DNA of 64,000 nt from Armatimonadetes bacterium DC (lineage in GTDB: Bacteria; Armatimonadota; Fimbriimonadia; Fimbriimonadales; GBS-DC), in assembly GCA_001442985.1 (NCBI GenBank), contig LDYB01000016.1:1-64000 (forward strand), in the 5' to 3' direction. A program made the position numbers and the translations under genes. This document shows, piece after piece, positions 18,080 to 29,642 of the stretch (within the stretch, counting starts at the first letter, position 1; every line of letters starts with the position of its first letter). Under the pieces are notes generated by a model. It was not told the DNA's origin and did no database searches. It worked only from the letters and a program-made list of their open reading frames with translations.

Positions 18080-19010
18080 TTTGCATACTCCACTTAAACT
18101 GGTGCATTTTTTCGTTTATGTCGGGTTTACGAAAAACGAAAAGATGTTCATGGTAGATAAGCAAGAAGTCACGCACTTTGCCTCTACTCCACCGCTCGCG
18201 TGTCGATTTCATGTTCCACTGTACCTTAACAATGTCCTCGCGTAAGATGAATCCTGCTCTCAGAAATCGCTCCATCGTCCAGAAGGCAATCGGCACATAA
18301 TGTTTGTGCCGGCGCGTATCGCCCACCAGAATAGCGCAATGCTTGTTAGGCTTCAAGACGCGATAGCATTCTCGGGCGACCTGTTCTATTGCCTCAAGGA
18401 ACTTATCCACCGAGCGCATCTGCGAGAGGTCGCCTTCTATTGGCTCGCTTTTGGAGTAGCGAATAATCCCTGCATAGGGTGGGTGCGTTGCCACGAGGTC
18501 GACCGACTCATTCTCGATGAGGTTGAGACAGCGCGCATCCCCATGAAAGAGCCGTATGGAGGCGGGAGGCAATTCTTCATAGAGGTTTAATGGCTCAAAG
18601 TTGAGCCTATCGAATGCAAGCATGAGGGCGCTATAGTTGATGTCAACGCCTATCCCATTTCTCCCCAGAAGACGGCATTCCACCAGCGTTGTGCCACTAC
18701 CGACCATAGGGTCCAGGACGATATCGCCGGGCTGGGTATAGCGCAAAATAAGGTTTCTTGGAATCTGAGGAGCCCAATTGCCACGATAATTCCCCTGATG
18801 GGTTGCCCAATCTCCACGCTCAGGGAATGACCACACCGTAGTCGTTTCTTCCTCAAAATGTTCCGGTTGAAGTCGTGTTAGCTGCTTGCGCCCTGTTAGA
18901 GGAATGCGTACATCCTCTATGACGACAAAATTCGTCTGCCTGAGAAACTCTATATACTCCTCCCAGCGCACCTCGCGCATTAAGCCCGTGCTTATTTCTG
19001 CAGTGACCAT
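18054..19010 (-). CDS. DNA methyltransferase with HPPY motif
   Basis: This 318-residue Rossmann-fold methylase has motif I (DPMVGSGTTLVECRLLGRNGIGVD, shown here only as landmarks DPMVGSGTT) at about residue 95, before motif IV at about 180. Motif IV reads ATHPPYA, so the usual Asp, Asn or Ser of (D/N/S)PPY is His. Such HPPY enzymes occur among thermophile DNA methylases and Trm11-like proteins; target base uncertain. The coupled downstream unknown gene argues for DNA modification. The ATG at 19010 has only a distant GAGG; codon 11 (ATG) is an alternative. AGGTATAAT (19039..19031) is the promoter element. Confidence 0.82.
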   Translation of the reverse strand: MVTAEISTGLMREVRWEEYIEFLRQTNFVVIEDVRIPLTGRKQLTRLQPEHFEEETTTVWSFPERGDWATHQGNYRGNWAPQIPRNLILRYTQPGDIVLDPMVGSGTTLVECRLLGRNGIGVDINYSALMLAFDRLNFEPLNLYEELPPASIRLFHGDARCLNLIENESVDLVATHPPYAGIIRYSKSEPIEGDLSQMRSVDKFLEAIEQVARECYRVLKPNKHCAILVGDTRRHKHYVPIAFWTMERFLRAGFILREDIVKVQWNMKSTRERWSRGKVRDFLLIYHEHLFVFRKPDINEKMHQFKWSMQNGSASHPE

Positions 19011-19046
19011 GCTCTTGTCCGCCTCAAGGTATTATACCTGCTCTTG

Positions 19047-19055
19047 GGGTATACT
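19047..19055 (+). promoter_or_regulatory. GGGTATACT -10 element of the C26 amidotransferase gene
   Basis: GGG then TATACT (19050-19055), 8 nt before the GTG at 19064. With AGGTATAAT on the opposite strand at 19039..19031 it forms a short divergent promoter region. Confidence 0.5.
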
Positions 19056-19063
19056 TCCCCATC

Positions 19064-19780
19064 GTGAGCCATATGCGCAAGCCGCTGATTGGAATTACCT
19101 GCAACTGGCGCCTGCAGGACGATGAGGCGCTGGTGATGATGGAAGACGCCTACGCGCTGGCGGTGAGTCAGGCGGGCGGCGTGCCCGTGCTGATTGCCCC
19201 CAACACCGACGCCGAGGCGCTCGCTGAGATGCTGGATGGGCTGCTGATTCCCGGCGGCGCGGACATAGACCCCCGCCGCTACGGCGAGGAACCCCATCCC
19301 GAAACCCGCATCGTGAACGCCCCACGCTTTGAGCAGGAATGGAACCTGCTTCGCGCTTTCGAGGCGCGGCGTAAGCCTGTGTTGGGCATTTGCTACGGAT
19401 GTCAACTGCTCAATGTGTGGCGTGGGGGCAGCCTGTATCAGCACCTGCCCGATCTGGAGCATGTGCAATTGCGACATCAGCGTCGGCAGCGCGAGGAGAG
19501 CGTGCCGCGCCACTTTGTGCGCATAGAACCCCACTCTAAGCTGGCGCAGATACTCGGCATGGAGCAGACCGAAGTGGTCAGCGCCCACCATCAGGCGATT
19601 CGGGAGCCGGGCAAAAACCTGAAAGTGGTCGCCTGCTCGCCCGACAGCGTGGTGGAGGCGGTGGAAGACCCCAGTTTGCCCTTCTTTATTGGCGTGCAGT
19701 GGCATCCCGAGCGCGACCCCGATGCGCCCGCGACGCGCGCGCTGTTCAGGGCGTTCGTGCGCGCGTGCCTGGGGGAGTGA
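19064..19780 (+). CDS. Class I glutamine amidotransferase-like hydrolase (peptidase C26, PuuD-like)
   Basis: This 238-residue enzyme has the triad of gamma-glutamyl hydrolases: Cys110 in LGICYGCQLLNV, and His with Glu in VQWHPERD near residue 214. Family members hydrolyse gamma-glutamyl-GABA or folyl-polyglutamate. No polyamine genes are nearby, so the substrate is open. The start is GTG 19064 (leaderless, 8 nt after TATACT) or ATG 19073. The last 35 nt overlap tsaB tail to tail. Confidence 0.88.
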   Translation: MSHMRKPLIGITCNWRLQDDEALVMMEDAYALAVSQAGGVPVLIAPNTDAEALAEMLDGLLIPGGADIDPRRYGEEPHPETRIVNAPRFEQEWNLLRAFEARRKPVLGICYGCQLLNVWRGGSLYQHLPDLEHVQLRHQRRQREESVPRHFVRIEPHSKLAQILGMEQTEVVSAHHQAIREPGKNLKVVACSPDSVVEAVEDPSLPFFIGVQWHPERDPDAPATRALFRAFVRACLGE

Positions 19781-20438
19781 TGGAAGGGGGCTGCAGATAA
19801 AACGGCACCATCTGAAACGGCGAAGTGCGCTCCCCTGCCTGCCAGCGCACCCAGCCCACCTGCGCGACGCCCTCGGGCGGGGGGGCTTCTATCATGCGCC
19901 AGCGAAGCGCGGGCATCAGCGGCTCCAGCCAACCACGCGCTCTCGGGCTCCCAATCGCCTGGCAGCCCTCTCTTGCAGGGGTGGTCTGCTCCAGCCACGC
20001 GCTCAGGGCGTGCTGGAGCACCATCGCAGGCTGGCTCAACGGCTCCGGAATCGGTTTCGGCAGGAGCCATTGCACATAGAGCGCGTCGCGTCGGGCGGGC
20101 AACGCCACCAGTGTGGGCGTGCCTTCGGGCATCACACAGGCACACGCCTCAAATGCGCTCACGCCGACTAAATCCAGATTCAGCGCGTGTGCCAGAGTCT
20201 TGGCAATCATCACGCCAATCTTCAGCCCGGTGAACGCGCCAGGACCCACATCCACCGCCACTGCTCGAATCGCCTCGCGACTCAAGCCGTGTCGGTTCAG
20301 GAGCCACTCGGTCGCGTGCAGCAGGTTGCCCGAAAGGTTCTGTCCGTGCGCTATCTGAACGGCGCCCATCAGTTTCCCTGAGTGAACCAGTGCCACCCCC
20401 GCTAAGTTCGCCGTGCTTTCCAGCGCCAGCAGGTACAT
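19746..20438 (-). CDS. tsaB: tRNA threonylcarbamoyladenosine biosynthesis protein TsaB
   Basis: TsaB is the ASKHA-fold partner of TsaD in making t6A37 on ANN-decoding tRNAs. The 230 residues include the N-terminal LALESTANLAGVAL phosphate-loop strand and DVGPGAFTGLKIGV, the family signature GPGSFTGLR in variant form. The C-terminal part is divergent, as is common. The ATG follows the pstB stop directly (TAAATG). tsaE lies about 11 kb away at 31285. Confidence 0.92.
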   Translation of the reverse strand: MYLLALESTANLAGVALVHSGKLMGAVQIAHGQNLSGNLLHATEWLLNRHGLSREAIRAVAVDVGPGAFTGLKIGVMIAKTLAHALNLDLVGVSAFEACACVMPEGTPTLVALPARRDALYVQWLLPKPIPEPLSQPAMVLQHALSAWLEQTTPAREGCQAIGSPRARGWLEPLMPALRWRMIEAPPPEGVAQVGWVRWQAGERTSPFQMVPFYLQPPSITPPGTRARTP

Positions 20439-21248
20439 TTAGCCAAAACGCCCCCGAATGTAGTCCTCGGTCTCTTTCTTTTCGGGCATGGTGAAGATTT
20501 TGGCGGTTACATCAAACTCGTGAAGCACGCCGTTCAGGAAGAAACCTGTGAAATCAGAAATCCGCGCCGCCTGTTGCATGCCGTGCGTTACGATTACAAT
20601 CGTGTAGTCCTTCTTCAGCTCGGTCAGCAGTTCTTCGATGTAGTAGGTGGCGGTGGGATCCAGAGCGGAAGTGGGTTCGTCCAGCAGAATCACCTCGGGG
20701 TTGACCGCCAGCACGCGGGCGATGCAGAGCCGCTGCTGCTGCCCCCCAGAGAGCGCCAGCCCCGACTGCTTGAGCTTATCTTTCACCTCGTTCCATAACG
20801 CCGCCTGGCGCAGGCTGGTCTCCACAATCTCGTCCAGAATCCGCTTGTCGCGAATACCGTGCATGCGCGGTCCGTAGGCGACATTATCGTAAATGCTCAT
20901 CGGGAAGGGGTTGGGCTTCTGAAACACCATGCCCACTCGCTTGCGGAGGTCCACCACATCCACATCGGGGTCGTAGATATTTTTACCGTCCAGCAGCACC
21001 TCGCCCTGAATCTTGACGCCCTCGATCAGGTCGTTCATGCGGTTGAGACATCGCAGGAAAGTGCTTTTGCCGCACCCCGAGGGACCAATCAGCGCGGTGA
21101 TACAGTTGCTTTTGATTTCGATGGAGACATCTTTAAGGGCATGGAAGTCGCCGTAATAGAGGTTAAGCCTGCGCGTTTCCATGCGCGCGGGCAGTGCCTT
21201 CAGATCCGTTTTACCCTTGTCGAACAGTTCTACTGTAGAGCCATCCAC
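20439..21248 (-). CDS. pstB: Phosphate ABC transporter ATP-binding protein
   Basis: This 269-residue ATPase drives high-affinity phosphate import. Walker A is GPSGCGKST, the Q-loop lies in [23 protein letters not shown] (typical PstB text [10 protein letters not shown]), the signature is [16 protein letters not shown], and Walker B is [12 protein letters not shown]. The start is GTG at 21248. The pstS, pstC, pstA and phoU genes are missing from the window, so this copy must work with distant partners. CGGGTATCCT (21270..21265) lies 16 nt upstream. Confidence 0.96.
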   Translation of the reverse strand: MDGSTVELFDKGKTDLKALPARMETRRLNLYYGDFHALKDVSIEIKSNCITALIGPSGCGKSTFLRCLNRMNDLIEGVKIQGEVLLDGKNIYDPDVDVVDLRKRVGMVFQKPNPFPMSIYDNVAYGPRMHGIRDKRILDEIVETSLRQAALWNEVKDKLKQSGLALSGGQQQRLCIARVLAVNPEVILLDEPTSALDPTATYYIEELLTELKKDYTIVIVTHGMQQAARISDFTGFFLNGVLHEFDVTAKIFTMPEKKETEDYIRGRFG

Positions 21249-21303
21249 CAGGATTCCCCGTATAAGGATACCCGCTCGCGATGTTAAGAGAATGTTAAGG
21301 GCG

Positions 21304-22422
21304 CTATGCGGCGGTGGTGAGGCGCTCCTCGTCGGTGGGGCTGCGTGCGCCTTTGAGGCTCATCACGGCGCCCAGCGCGGCGGTGTAGCGGTTCATGGCG
21401 TCGGGGTCTAAGTCCTCTGTGGGCACTGCCCAGCGCACGCCGCGGAACAGGTTGCCCGAGATGCAGGTCAGCCCCAGGCTGCGGGCGCAGTAGTTTGCCA
21501 GTCCTTTGAGCGCCGTGCCTTCGCCCGTGAGCAGGAAACTGTCCAGCAAGCCCCAGTAGCTGCCTTCGGGATAGCGCGAGCGCTGGAAATCCACAAGGCG
21601 CCGCATCTCGGAGGTGAGCGCATGCAAAAAGCCCAGCATCGAGAGGGGCGGCAGTCCTAACTCCTCAGAGAAATGGAGCGTGCCTTCCTCATCCAGCTGG
21701 GCTTGAAGCATCAGGGCTTCCGCTTCTTCGTGCGATGCGCCAAACGCCCGTTGCAGGGTTTCTATCGCATCGTTCAGCCCCAGTCGGAGCGTGCGGGCGA
21801 ACTCCAGCGCCGTTTCGCGGGCAATCGTCATCTCAGAGTAATCGTAGCGGATGCCCACAATCGCCGTCGCTTTGCCGCGCCACAGCAGGCTCTGGGGGCG
21901 ATGGTTCAGAGTCAGCACATAGGTAATCGCATCGGGTTCGGGCACAATCCCGATGGGGTTCAAACCTGCCCTCAGCGCAGCGTCCAGCCGCGAATGTACC
22001 AGCGCTTCGGGCACTGCCACCAGCCGTGCGGGCATCTGGGTTGTTTCGGCTCCCTCGGCAGGCGCACTGGAGGCGTCCGCGTGGGGCGTCCAGAAGCGAT
22101 AGAGCATCGGCTCTTTTGCGGGCGGCAGGTGGCGCGGGGCTTCCAGAGGGGCGGCGGCGTTCAGCTCCTCAAGGCTCATGGCGGGCACGACCACCCACTT
22201 GGTCATCACCTGTGCGCCGCCGACAGTCAGCACCACCTCGCGCTCGCGCAGGCGCATCGCCCGCAACAGGCGCTGAATGGCTTCGCCGACACGGCGTGTG
22301 TCCACAACCGCGCCCTCTACCACGCTGTCGGGCGGCGTGGGGTATTGCCCATACGCCAGCACACCCGAATCGCCGTAGCGCACCAGATAAATCGCTCGTG
22401 AGCCGATATCCAGTCCCAGCAT
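21304..22422 (-). CDS. pilM: Type IV pilus assembly protein PilM
   Basis: This 372-residue actin-like (ASKHA) ATPase sits under the inner membrane and recruits PilN. It opens [16 protein letters not shown] and has the later phosphate-2-like strand [15 protein letters not shown] followed by [16 protein letters not shown] low-complexity linker ([14 protein letters not shown]) is inserted at about 110-125. pilNOPQ do not follow. TAGACT (22437..22432) lies 9 nt before the ATG with no SD, so a leaderless start is likely. Confidence 0.87.
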   Translation of the reverse strand: MLGLDIGSRAIYLVRYGDSGVLAYGQYPTPPDSVVEGAVVDTRRVGEAIQRLLRAMRLREREVVLTVGGAQVMTKWVVVPAMSLEELNAAAPLEAPRHLPPAKEPMLYRFWTPHADASSAPAEGAETTQMPARLVAVPEALVHSRLDAALRAGLNPIGIVPEPDAITYVLTLNHRPQSLLWRGKATAIVGIRYDYSEMTIARETALEFARTLRLGLNDAIETLQRAFGASHEEAEALMLQAQLDEEGTLHFSEELGLPPLSMLGFLHALTSEMRRLVDFQRSRYPEGSYWGLLDSFLLTGEGTALKGLANYCARSLGLTCISGNLFRGVRWAVPTEDLDPDAMNRYTAALGAVMSLKGARSPTDEERLTTAA

Positions 22423-22512
22423 AACAACTGGAGTCTATTTTCGGCAGGAAGCAGGTCAAATTGCAGAGAGGCGACTCTGGTGTCTTTTTCTGTGAGGTAT
22501 GCTTATAGCCCG

Positions 22513-25332
22513 ATGGTTGCGCGGCAGGAGGTGCTGAACACAGAGCTGGCGCGCCTGTTGAGACAGCAGGGGCTGGTGGCGCTGCCCGAACAGCGGCTTC
22601 AAGGGGGCGCTCTGCCTGACCTGCTGGTGTCGTTTCGCGGGCTGTTGATGATGATTGAGGGCGAGGTAGACGACCAGCCCCAAGCGGCAGAACGGGCATG
22701 GCAGAAAGCTGTCGAGCGGGTTCAGCAAGGACTGGCGCATCTTGCCCTCGCTCTGGTCTACCCTGCCGCGCTGCGTCAGCTGACGCCCGACCAGCTTGGG
22801 GACGCCCTGCGTCAGACGAATCTGCGCTTCAGCCTCGGCACACCCTCAATGGACAGACCCGACTGGCGCACGGGGAACCTGAACGCTCTCGCCGCCGCCC
22901 TGCAGCAAGCTTATCAGGCGATGGCGTCGGAAGACGAAGTGCGCCGCGCCGTGGAACAGCTCAAGCAGGGCATCAACACGCTGGCGCAAGCCCTGCTCGC
23001 CCTGCAAGTGCCCGACGCCCGACTCGCCGAGCCACTGGGGATTGATGCCCGCGCGATAGACCCCAATCAGATGGAGCAGACCACCGCCGTGCGCCAGATT
23101 GCCGCGCTGGTGCTGCTGAACGCGATGCTGTTCCACGAGGAGCTAACCCGTGAGGAGCCGCGCGTGCGCAACCTGCAACAGTGCAACGAGGCAGGCTCCA
23201 TGCACGACGCCCTGCTGGACGAGTGGGGCAAAATTCTCGCGGAAATAGACTACCACGCCGTGTTCCATCTGGCGCGTGCGATTCTGAGAGCGCTCCCTGC
23301 CGATTCGCTGTTGGATAAAGCGCTTCAGCAATCCGTGCCGATTGTGCGCGACCTCACGCGCCAGCGCGTGATGCTCCGACACGACCTGGCAGGGCGCATC
23401 TATCACCTGCTGCTGGGCGATATTGCCAAGCCGCTGGGCACTTACTACACTTCTGTGGCGTCGGCGACCCTGTTGCTGCGCCTCGCGCTCCAGCCCGAAC
23501 GCTGGCAGATAGACTGGGGCACCCCCGATGCAGTGGGCGCGTTCCGACTGGCGGACCTGGCGTGCGGCACGGGCACACTGCTGATGGCGGCGGTGCAGGC
23601 AATTGTGGACAACTACCTGCGGGCGTCGCCTGCGCCCAACCCTGAGGGGCGCACACGCTTGCTGAAAGCGCTGCTGGAAGAGGGTGTCTACGGGCTGGAT
23701 GTGCTTCAGTCGGCGGTTCACCTCACGGCGGCGACGCTGGCGTTGCCCATCCCCCAAGTGATGGCGCGCGGCATGCGACTCTACACGATGCCGATGGGGT
23801 TTGACCCACAAACCCAGGCGCCCCGATTTGGCAGTATAGACCTGCTGAGCGACGCCCCCGTCGCGCCCCAGCTCTCGCTCTACCCCGAATATGGGCACGA
23901 GGCGGAACGCGCCACCGACGCCCAGCGCGCCCCCGAATCGCTGAAACTGCCCCCGCTGGATCTCGTCTGCATGAATCCCCCCTTCACGCGCACCTGTGGC
24001 GATAACCTGCTGTTTGGCTCCCTGCCCGAAAAAGAACGCGAGAGTTTGCGAGAAGCGTTCGAGAAGTGGCTCCGCCAGCACAAAGCAAAAGCATCTATCA
24101 AAGCAGGGCTGGGTGCCATCTTTATTGCTGTCGCCGACCGCCACCTGAAACCCAACGGGCGACTCGCTTTCGTGCTGCCCAAAGCGCTACTGTCGGGCGT
24201 GTCATGGAAACCTTCGCGCGAACTGCTGACGCAACACTACACGCTGGAATACCTGATCGTGAGCCACGACCCTGAACGCTGGAACTTCAGCGAGAACACC
24301 GACCTCAGCGAAACGCTGTTTATTGCCCGCAAAACCTCCGAGAAATCGGGCACGCTCTGCCTCAACCTGTGGCGCAACCCCGACAACCCCGTCGACGCGC
24401 TGCTGCTTGCCGAAGCCGTGCGCCAGCTCCCGCCTGCAGGGACTCAACGCGCCGTGTTTGACCTTTGGCTGGGCGACTCCAAGTGGGGCGAGGCGCTCTT
24501 CCTGCCCCCAGGGGAGCTGGAACAACTGCCCCACTGGCTGATACCCTGCGCCTATGCCCAGAGCGACCTGACCGAAGCGCTGATTACCCTGCTTACTGAA
24601 CATCGCTACGGCATGGCAAAACTGCCCCTCGCGCCACTTCACACGCTGGGCGAGCTGGGACCCGATCGGCGCAACATTCACGATGTGTTCGTGGTTCTGA
24701 CTCCAAACAGCACGCCCACGCCTTACCCTGCGCTGTGGGGACACGACGCAGAGCAAGTCGTCACTCTGCAGAGCGAGCCGAATGCATACTTGAGCCCTAA
24801 AGCTAACCTCGTGCAGACGGCAAATGCGCTATGGCGTCAGGCAGGCACTATACTGCTGGCAGAGCGAATGCGACTGAACACTCAGAAGCTGGTCGCACTT
24901 CAGATGAATCAGCCTATGCTGGCAAATGTGTGGTGGCCGACGCGCCTGAAAGCCCCCCTGACGGTTGACCACGAGAAGGCTTTAGTGCTGTGGCTCAACA
25001 GCACCTTGAGCTTACTCGCGCTTCTGGGCAATCGGCAAGAGACAGAAGGAGCGTGGGTCAGTTTCAAAAAGCCCATCTGGCAATCGCTTCCTGTGCTGGA
25101 TGTTTCTGCGCTCTCATCGTCGCAGGTAAGCGCGCTGGCGCGGGCGTTTGACGCGCTCTGCAGCCAGCCCCTGCAACCTCTGCCGCAGATGGCAAAAGAC
25201 CCCGTGCGAGCGCAGATTGATGCGGCGATTGCGAACGCGCTGGGACTGCCCGACCTGTCGCCCTTGCGGGAGAAGTTAGCGCTGGAACCTGTGATTTGCC
25301 TGAAACCCCTGCGCCAGCAGCGGGGGCGTTAG
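22513..25332 (+). CDS. Type IIG-like restriction-modification protein / N6-adenine DNA methylase
   Basis: From the ATG at 22513 the protein has 939 residues. Numbering from the longer GTG start at 22480, an N-terminal domain shows a PD-type pair (LPD at 45-47, IEGE at 59-62) resembling a nuclease core in which Lys is replaced by Glu. A helical region follows, then a gamma-type methylase with GTYYTS (320-325), motif I DLACGTG (359-365) and motif IV NPPF (499-502). The rest may recognise the target. I prefer ATG 22513 because GGTATGCT ends 9 nt before it. The layout matches single-chain enzymes (Eco57I or MmeI-like) or a methylase-only relative. The gene stands alone. Confidence 0.8.
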   Translation: MVARQEVLNTELARLLRQQGLVALPEQRLQGGALPDLLVSFRGLLMMIEGEVDDQPQAAERAWQKAVERVQQGLAHLALALVYPAALRQLTPDQLGDALRQTNLRFSLGTPSMDRPDWRTGNLNALAAALQQAYQAMASEDEVRRAVEQLKQGINTLAQALLALQVPDARLAEPLGIDARAIDPNQMEQTTAVRQIAALVLLNAMLFHEELTREEPRVRNLQQCNEAGSMHDALLDEWGKILAEIDYHAVFHLARAILRALPADSLLDKALQQSVPIVRDLTRQRVMLRHDLAGRIYHLLLGDIAKPLGTYYTSVASATLLLRLALQPERWQIDWGTPDAVGAFRLADLACGTGTLLMAAVQAIVDNYLRASPAPNPEGRTRLLKALLEEGVYGLDVLQSAVHLTAATLALPIPQVMARGMRLYTMPMGFDPQTQAPRFGSIDLLSDAPVAPQLSLYPEYGHEAERATDAQRAPESLKLPPLDLVCMNPPFTRTCGDNLLFGSLPEKERESLREAFEKWLRQHKAKASIKAGLGAIFIAVADRHLKPNGRLAFVLPKALLSGVSWKPSRELLTQHYTLEYLIVSHDPERWNFSENTDLSETLFIARKTSEKSGTLCLNLWRNPDNPVDALLLAEAVRQLPPAGTQRAVFDLWLGDSKWGEALFLPPGELEQLPHWLIPCAYAQSDLTEALITLLTEHRYGMAKLPLAPLHTLGELGPDRRNIHDVFVVLTPNSTPTPYPALWGHDAEQVVTLQSEPNAYLSPKANLVQTANALWRQAGTILLAERMRLNTQKLVALQMNQPMLANVWWPTRLKAPLTVDHEKALVLWLNSTLSLLALLGNRQETEGAWVSFKKPIWQSLPVLDVSALSSSQVSALARAFDALCSQPLQPLPQMAKDPVRAQIDAAIANALGLPDLSPLREKLALEPVICLKPLRQQRGR

Positions 25333-25337
25333 CCTCC

Positions 25338-26537
25338 TCACAGCGGCATCACCACCGCCGAGAAGATGTTGGGGTTCGAGCGGATGGCGCGTAGCACCTC
25401 GGCAGATGGCTCGCTATCCAGCTGGATGCGCGCGACAGCCGCCTCTGCGCCCTCGAAGATGATGTTCTCGGTCTCCTGCACATTGATTTGCGCCTCGCGC
25501 AGGCAGTCAAACACATGCGCCAGCACGCCCACCCGATCCAGATGGCGCACCACCAGCAGGTATCGCGCGGGGGTACGCTTCGCGAGGTTCACCACATTGG
25601 GCACATGCCCCGTCTGCATGTAGGTGCGCACGATGTTCACGACCTCTTCGGCAATCGCTTCCTGCGCCTGGCGGGTGGAGGCACCGATGTGGTGTGTGCC
25701 ATACACATTCGGTAGATGCACCAGCGGGTTGTCAAACGCGCCCTCGGCGGCGGCAGGTTCGGTAGAGAACACATCCAGCCCTGCGCGGATGCCCTTCTCA
25801 CGCACCGCCCACAGCAGCGCCTCTTCGTCCACCACTTCGGCACGGGCAGTGTTGATGAAGTAGGCGCCTGGTTTCATCGCCTCAAAAAAGGCGCGTCCAC
25901 ACAGGTGGTGGGTTTCGGGAGTCAGCGCCACATGCACGCTCACGATGTCGGCTTCGAAGGCGACATCCAGCGGGGTGGCGCGATAGCCAATCTGGAGCGC
26001 TTCGGCGGTTTCGGGGGTCAGCGAGCGGCTCCAGGCGATCACGCGCATGCCGAACGCGCGAGCGCGCGGAATCATCTCCCTGCCGATGTTGCCCACGCCA
26101 ATCAGCCCCAGAGTCTGCCCTGCCAAGCCGCGCGCCTCGCTGAACTCTTTTTTGTTCCAGCGCCCCTCGCGCAGTTGCTGCACATTATCGGGAATGCGCC
26201 GATCCAGCGAAAGAATCAGTCCGAACGCCAGCTCCGCCACGGCAACCGCGTTTTTGCCGGGGCAGTTCGCCACATAGATCCCGCGTTTGGAGGCGGTGGC
26301 GACATCGATCGTGTTGACCCCTGCGCCCGCGCGAATCACAAGGCTCAAATCGCCCGCTTCCAGCATCGGTGCAGTAACTTTCGTGGAGCGCACCACCAGA
26401 ATATCGGGGTTATGCAGGCGCAACGCCTCTATCAGGCTCTCCTCTTTCAGCGAGGGGTCATAAATCACCTCACAGCCCAGCGCGCGTAAACCGTCCAAAC
26501 CGCTCTGTTCGAACTTATCTGCCACCAGAACCTTCAT
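25338..26537 (-). CDS. serA: D-3-phosphoglycerate dehydrogenase
   Basis: It oxidises 3-phosphoglycerate in the first step of serine synthesis. The 399 residues comprise the catalytic domain split around a Rossmann fold (GLIGVGNIGREM), the active-site NTARAEVVDEEAL and THHIGAST, and a C-terminal ACT domain (about 325-399, RYLLVVRHLDRVGVLAHVF) for serine feedback. The ATG at 26537 has GGGAGGA 7 nt upstream; a longer frame extends back over the nucleotidyltransferase gene but is composed of nonsense-like residues. Its GGGTATAAT element overlaps the 3' border of that gene. Confidence 0.95.
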   Translation of the reverse strand: MKVLVADKFEQSGLDGLRALGCEVIYDPSLKEESLIEALRLHNPDILVVRSTKVTAPMLEAGDLSLVIRAGAGVNTIDVATASKRGIYVANCPGKNAVAVAELAFGLILSLDRRIPDNVQQLREGRWNKKEFSEARGLAGQTLGLIGVGNIGREMIPRARAFGMRVIAWSRSLTPETAEALQIGYRATPLDVAFEADIVSVHVALTPETHHLCGRAFFEAMKPGAYFINTARAEVVDEEALLWAVREKGIRAGLDVFSTEPAAAEGAFDNPLVHLPNVYGTHHIGASTRQAQEAIAEEVVNIVRTYMQTGHVPNVVNLAKRTPARYLLVVRHLDRVGVLAHVFDCLREAQINVQETENIIFEGAEAAVARIQLDSEPSAEVLRAIRSNPNIFSAVVMPL

Positions 26538-26556
26538 CGGTGTCCTCCCAGGCAGG

Positions 26557-26565
26557 ATTATACCC
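26557..26565 (-). promoter_or_regulatory. GGGTATAAT promoter element of serA
   Basis: Minus-strand TATAAT (26562..26557) is preceded by GGG. It supports the serA start at 26537 and separates serA from the upstream nucleotidyltransferase gene. Confidence 0.55.
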
Positions 26566-26566
26566 A

Positions 26567-26863
26567 TCAAACTCCTATCAGGTCCTCCTGAACCGACTCC
26601 CAGAGCCAGGGTTTGCGCTTCAGAGCGTTTGGCGTGGTCAGGTCCACCCGGATTCCCAGAATCGCTTCCAGATAGTCGTGCAGGTCTACGATTTCCCATC
26701 CGATAGGGCACTCGAACTCCACGAGAATATCCACATCGCTTCGCGGGGTTGCTTCTCCACGGGCATAAGAGCCGAACACCGCGAGGCGCTTCACCTTAAA
26801 CCGCTCCCGCAGAAGGCTCTTGTGATGGCTCAAAATGTCCCGAATTTCATCAAGTGTTTTCAT
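26567..26863 (-). CDS. MNT-type nucleotidyltransferase (MntA-like)
   Basis: This 98-residue minimal nucleotidyltransferase has GSYARGEATPRSDVDILVEF (31-50), the GSxARG and DxD metal-binding motifs. In MNT-HEPN modules such proteins are antitoxins that AMPylate a HEPN RNase. No HEPN gene lies beside it, so it is either an orphan, or its partner is elsewhere. It begins 18 nt after the pyk stop and is probably read with pyk; the SD (GGGGGG) is distant. Confidence 0.85.
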   Translation of the reverse strand: MKTLDEIRDILSHHKSLLRERFKVKRLAVFGSYARGEATPRSDVDILVEFECPIGWEIVDLHDYLEAILGIRVDLTTPNALKRKPWLWESVQEDLIGV

Positions 26864-26881
26864 GTTATTGGCGTACCCCCC

Positions 26882-29622
<2,741 letters not shown>

Positions 29623-29642
29623 CTACGGAGGTTGTATAGAGA

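Noticed and set aside
26538-26711. N-terminal extension of serA by 58 residues
   Set aside because: It overlaps the nucleotidyltransferase gene in another frame, and the SD and promoter element support ATG 26537.
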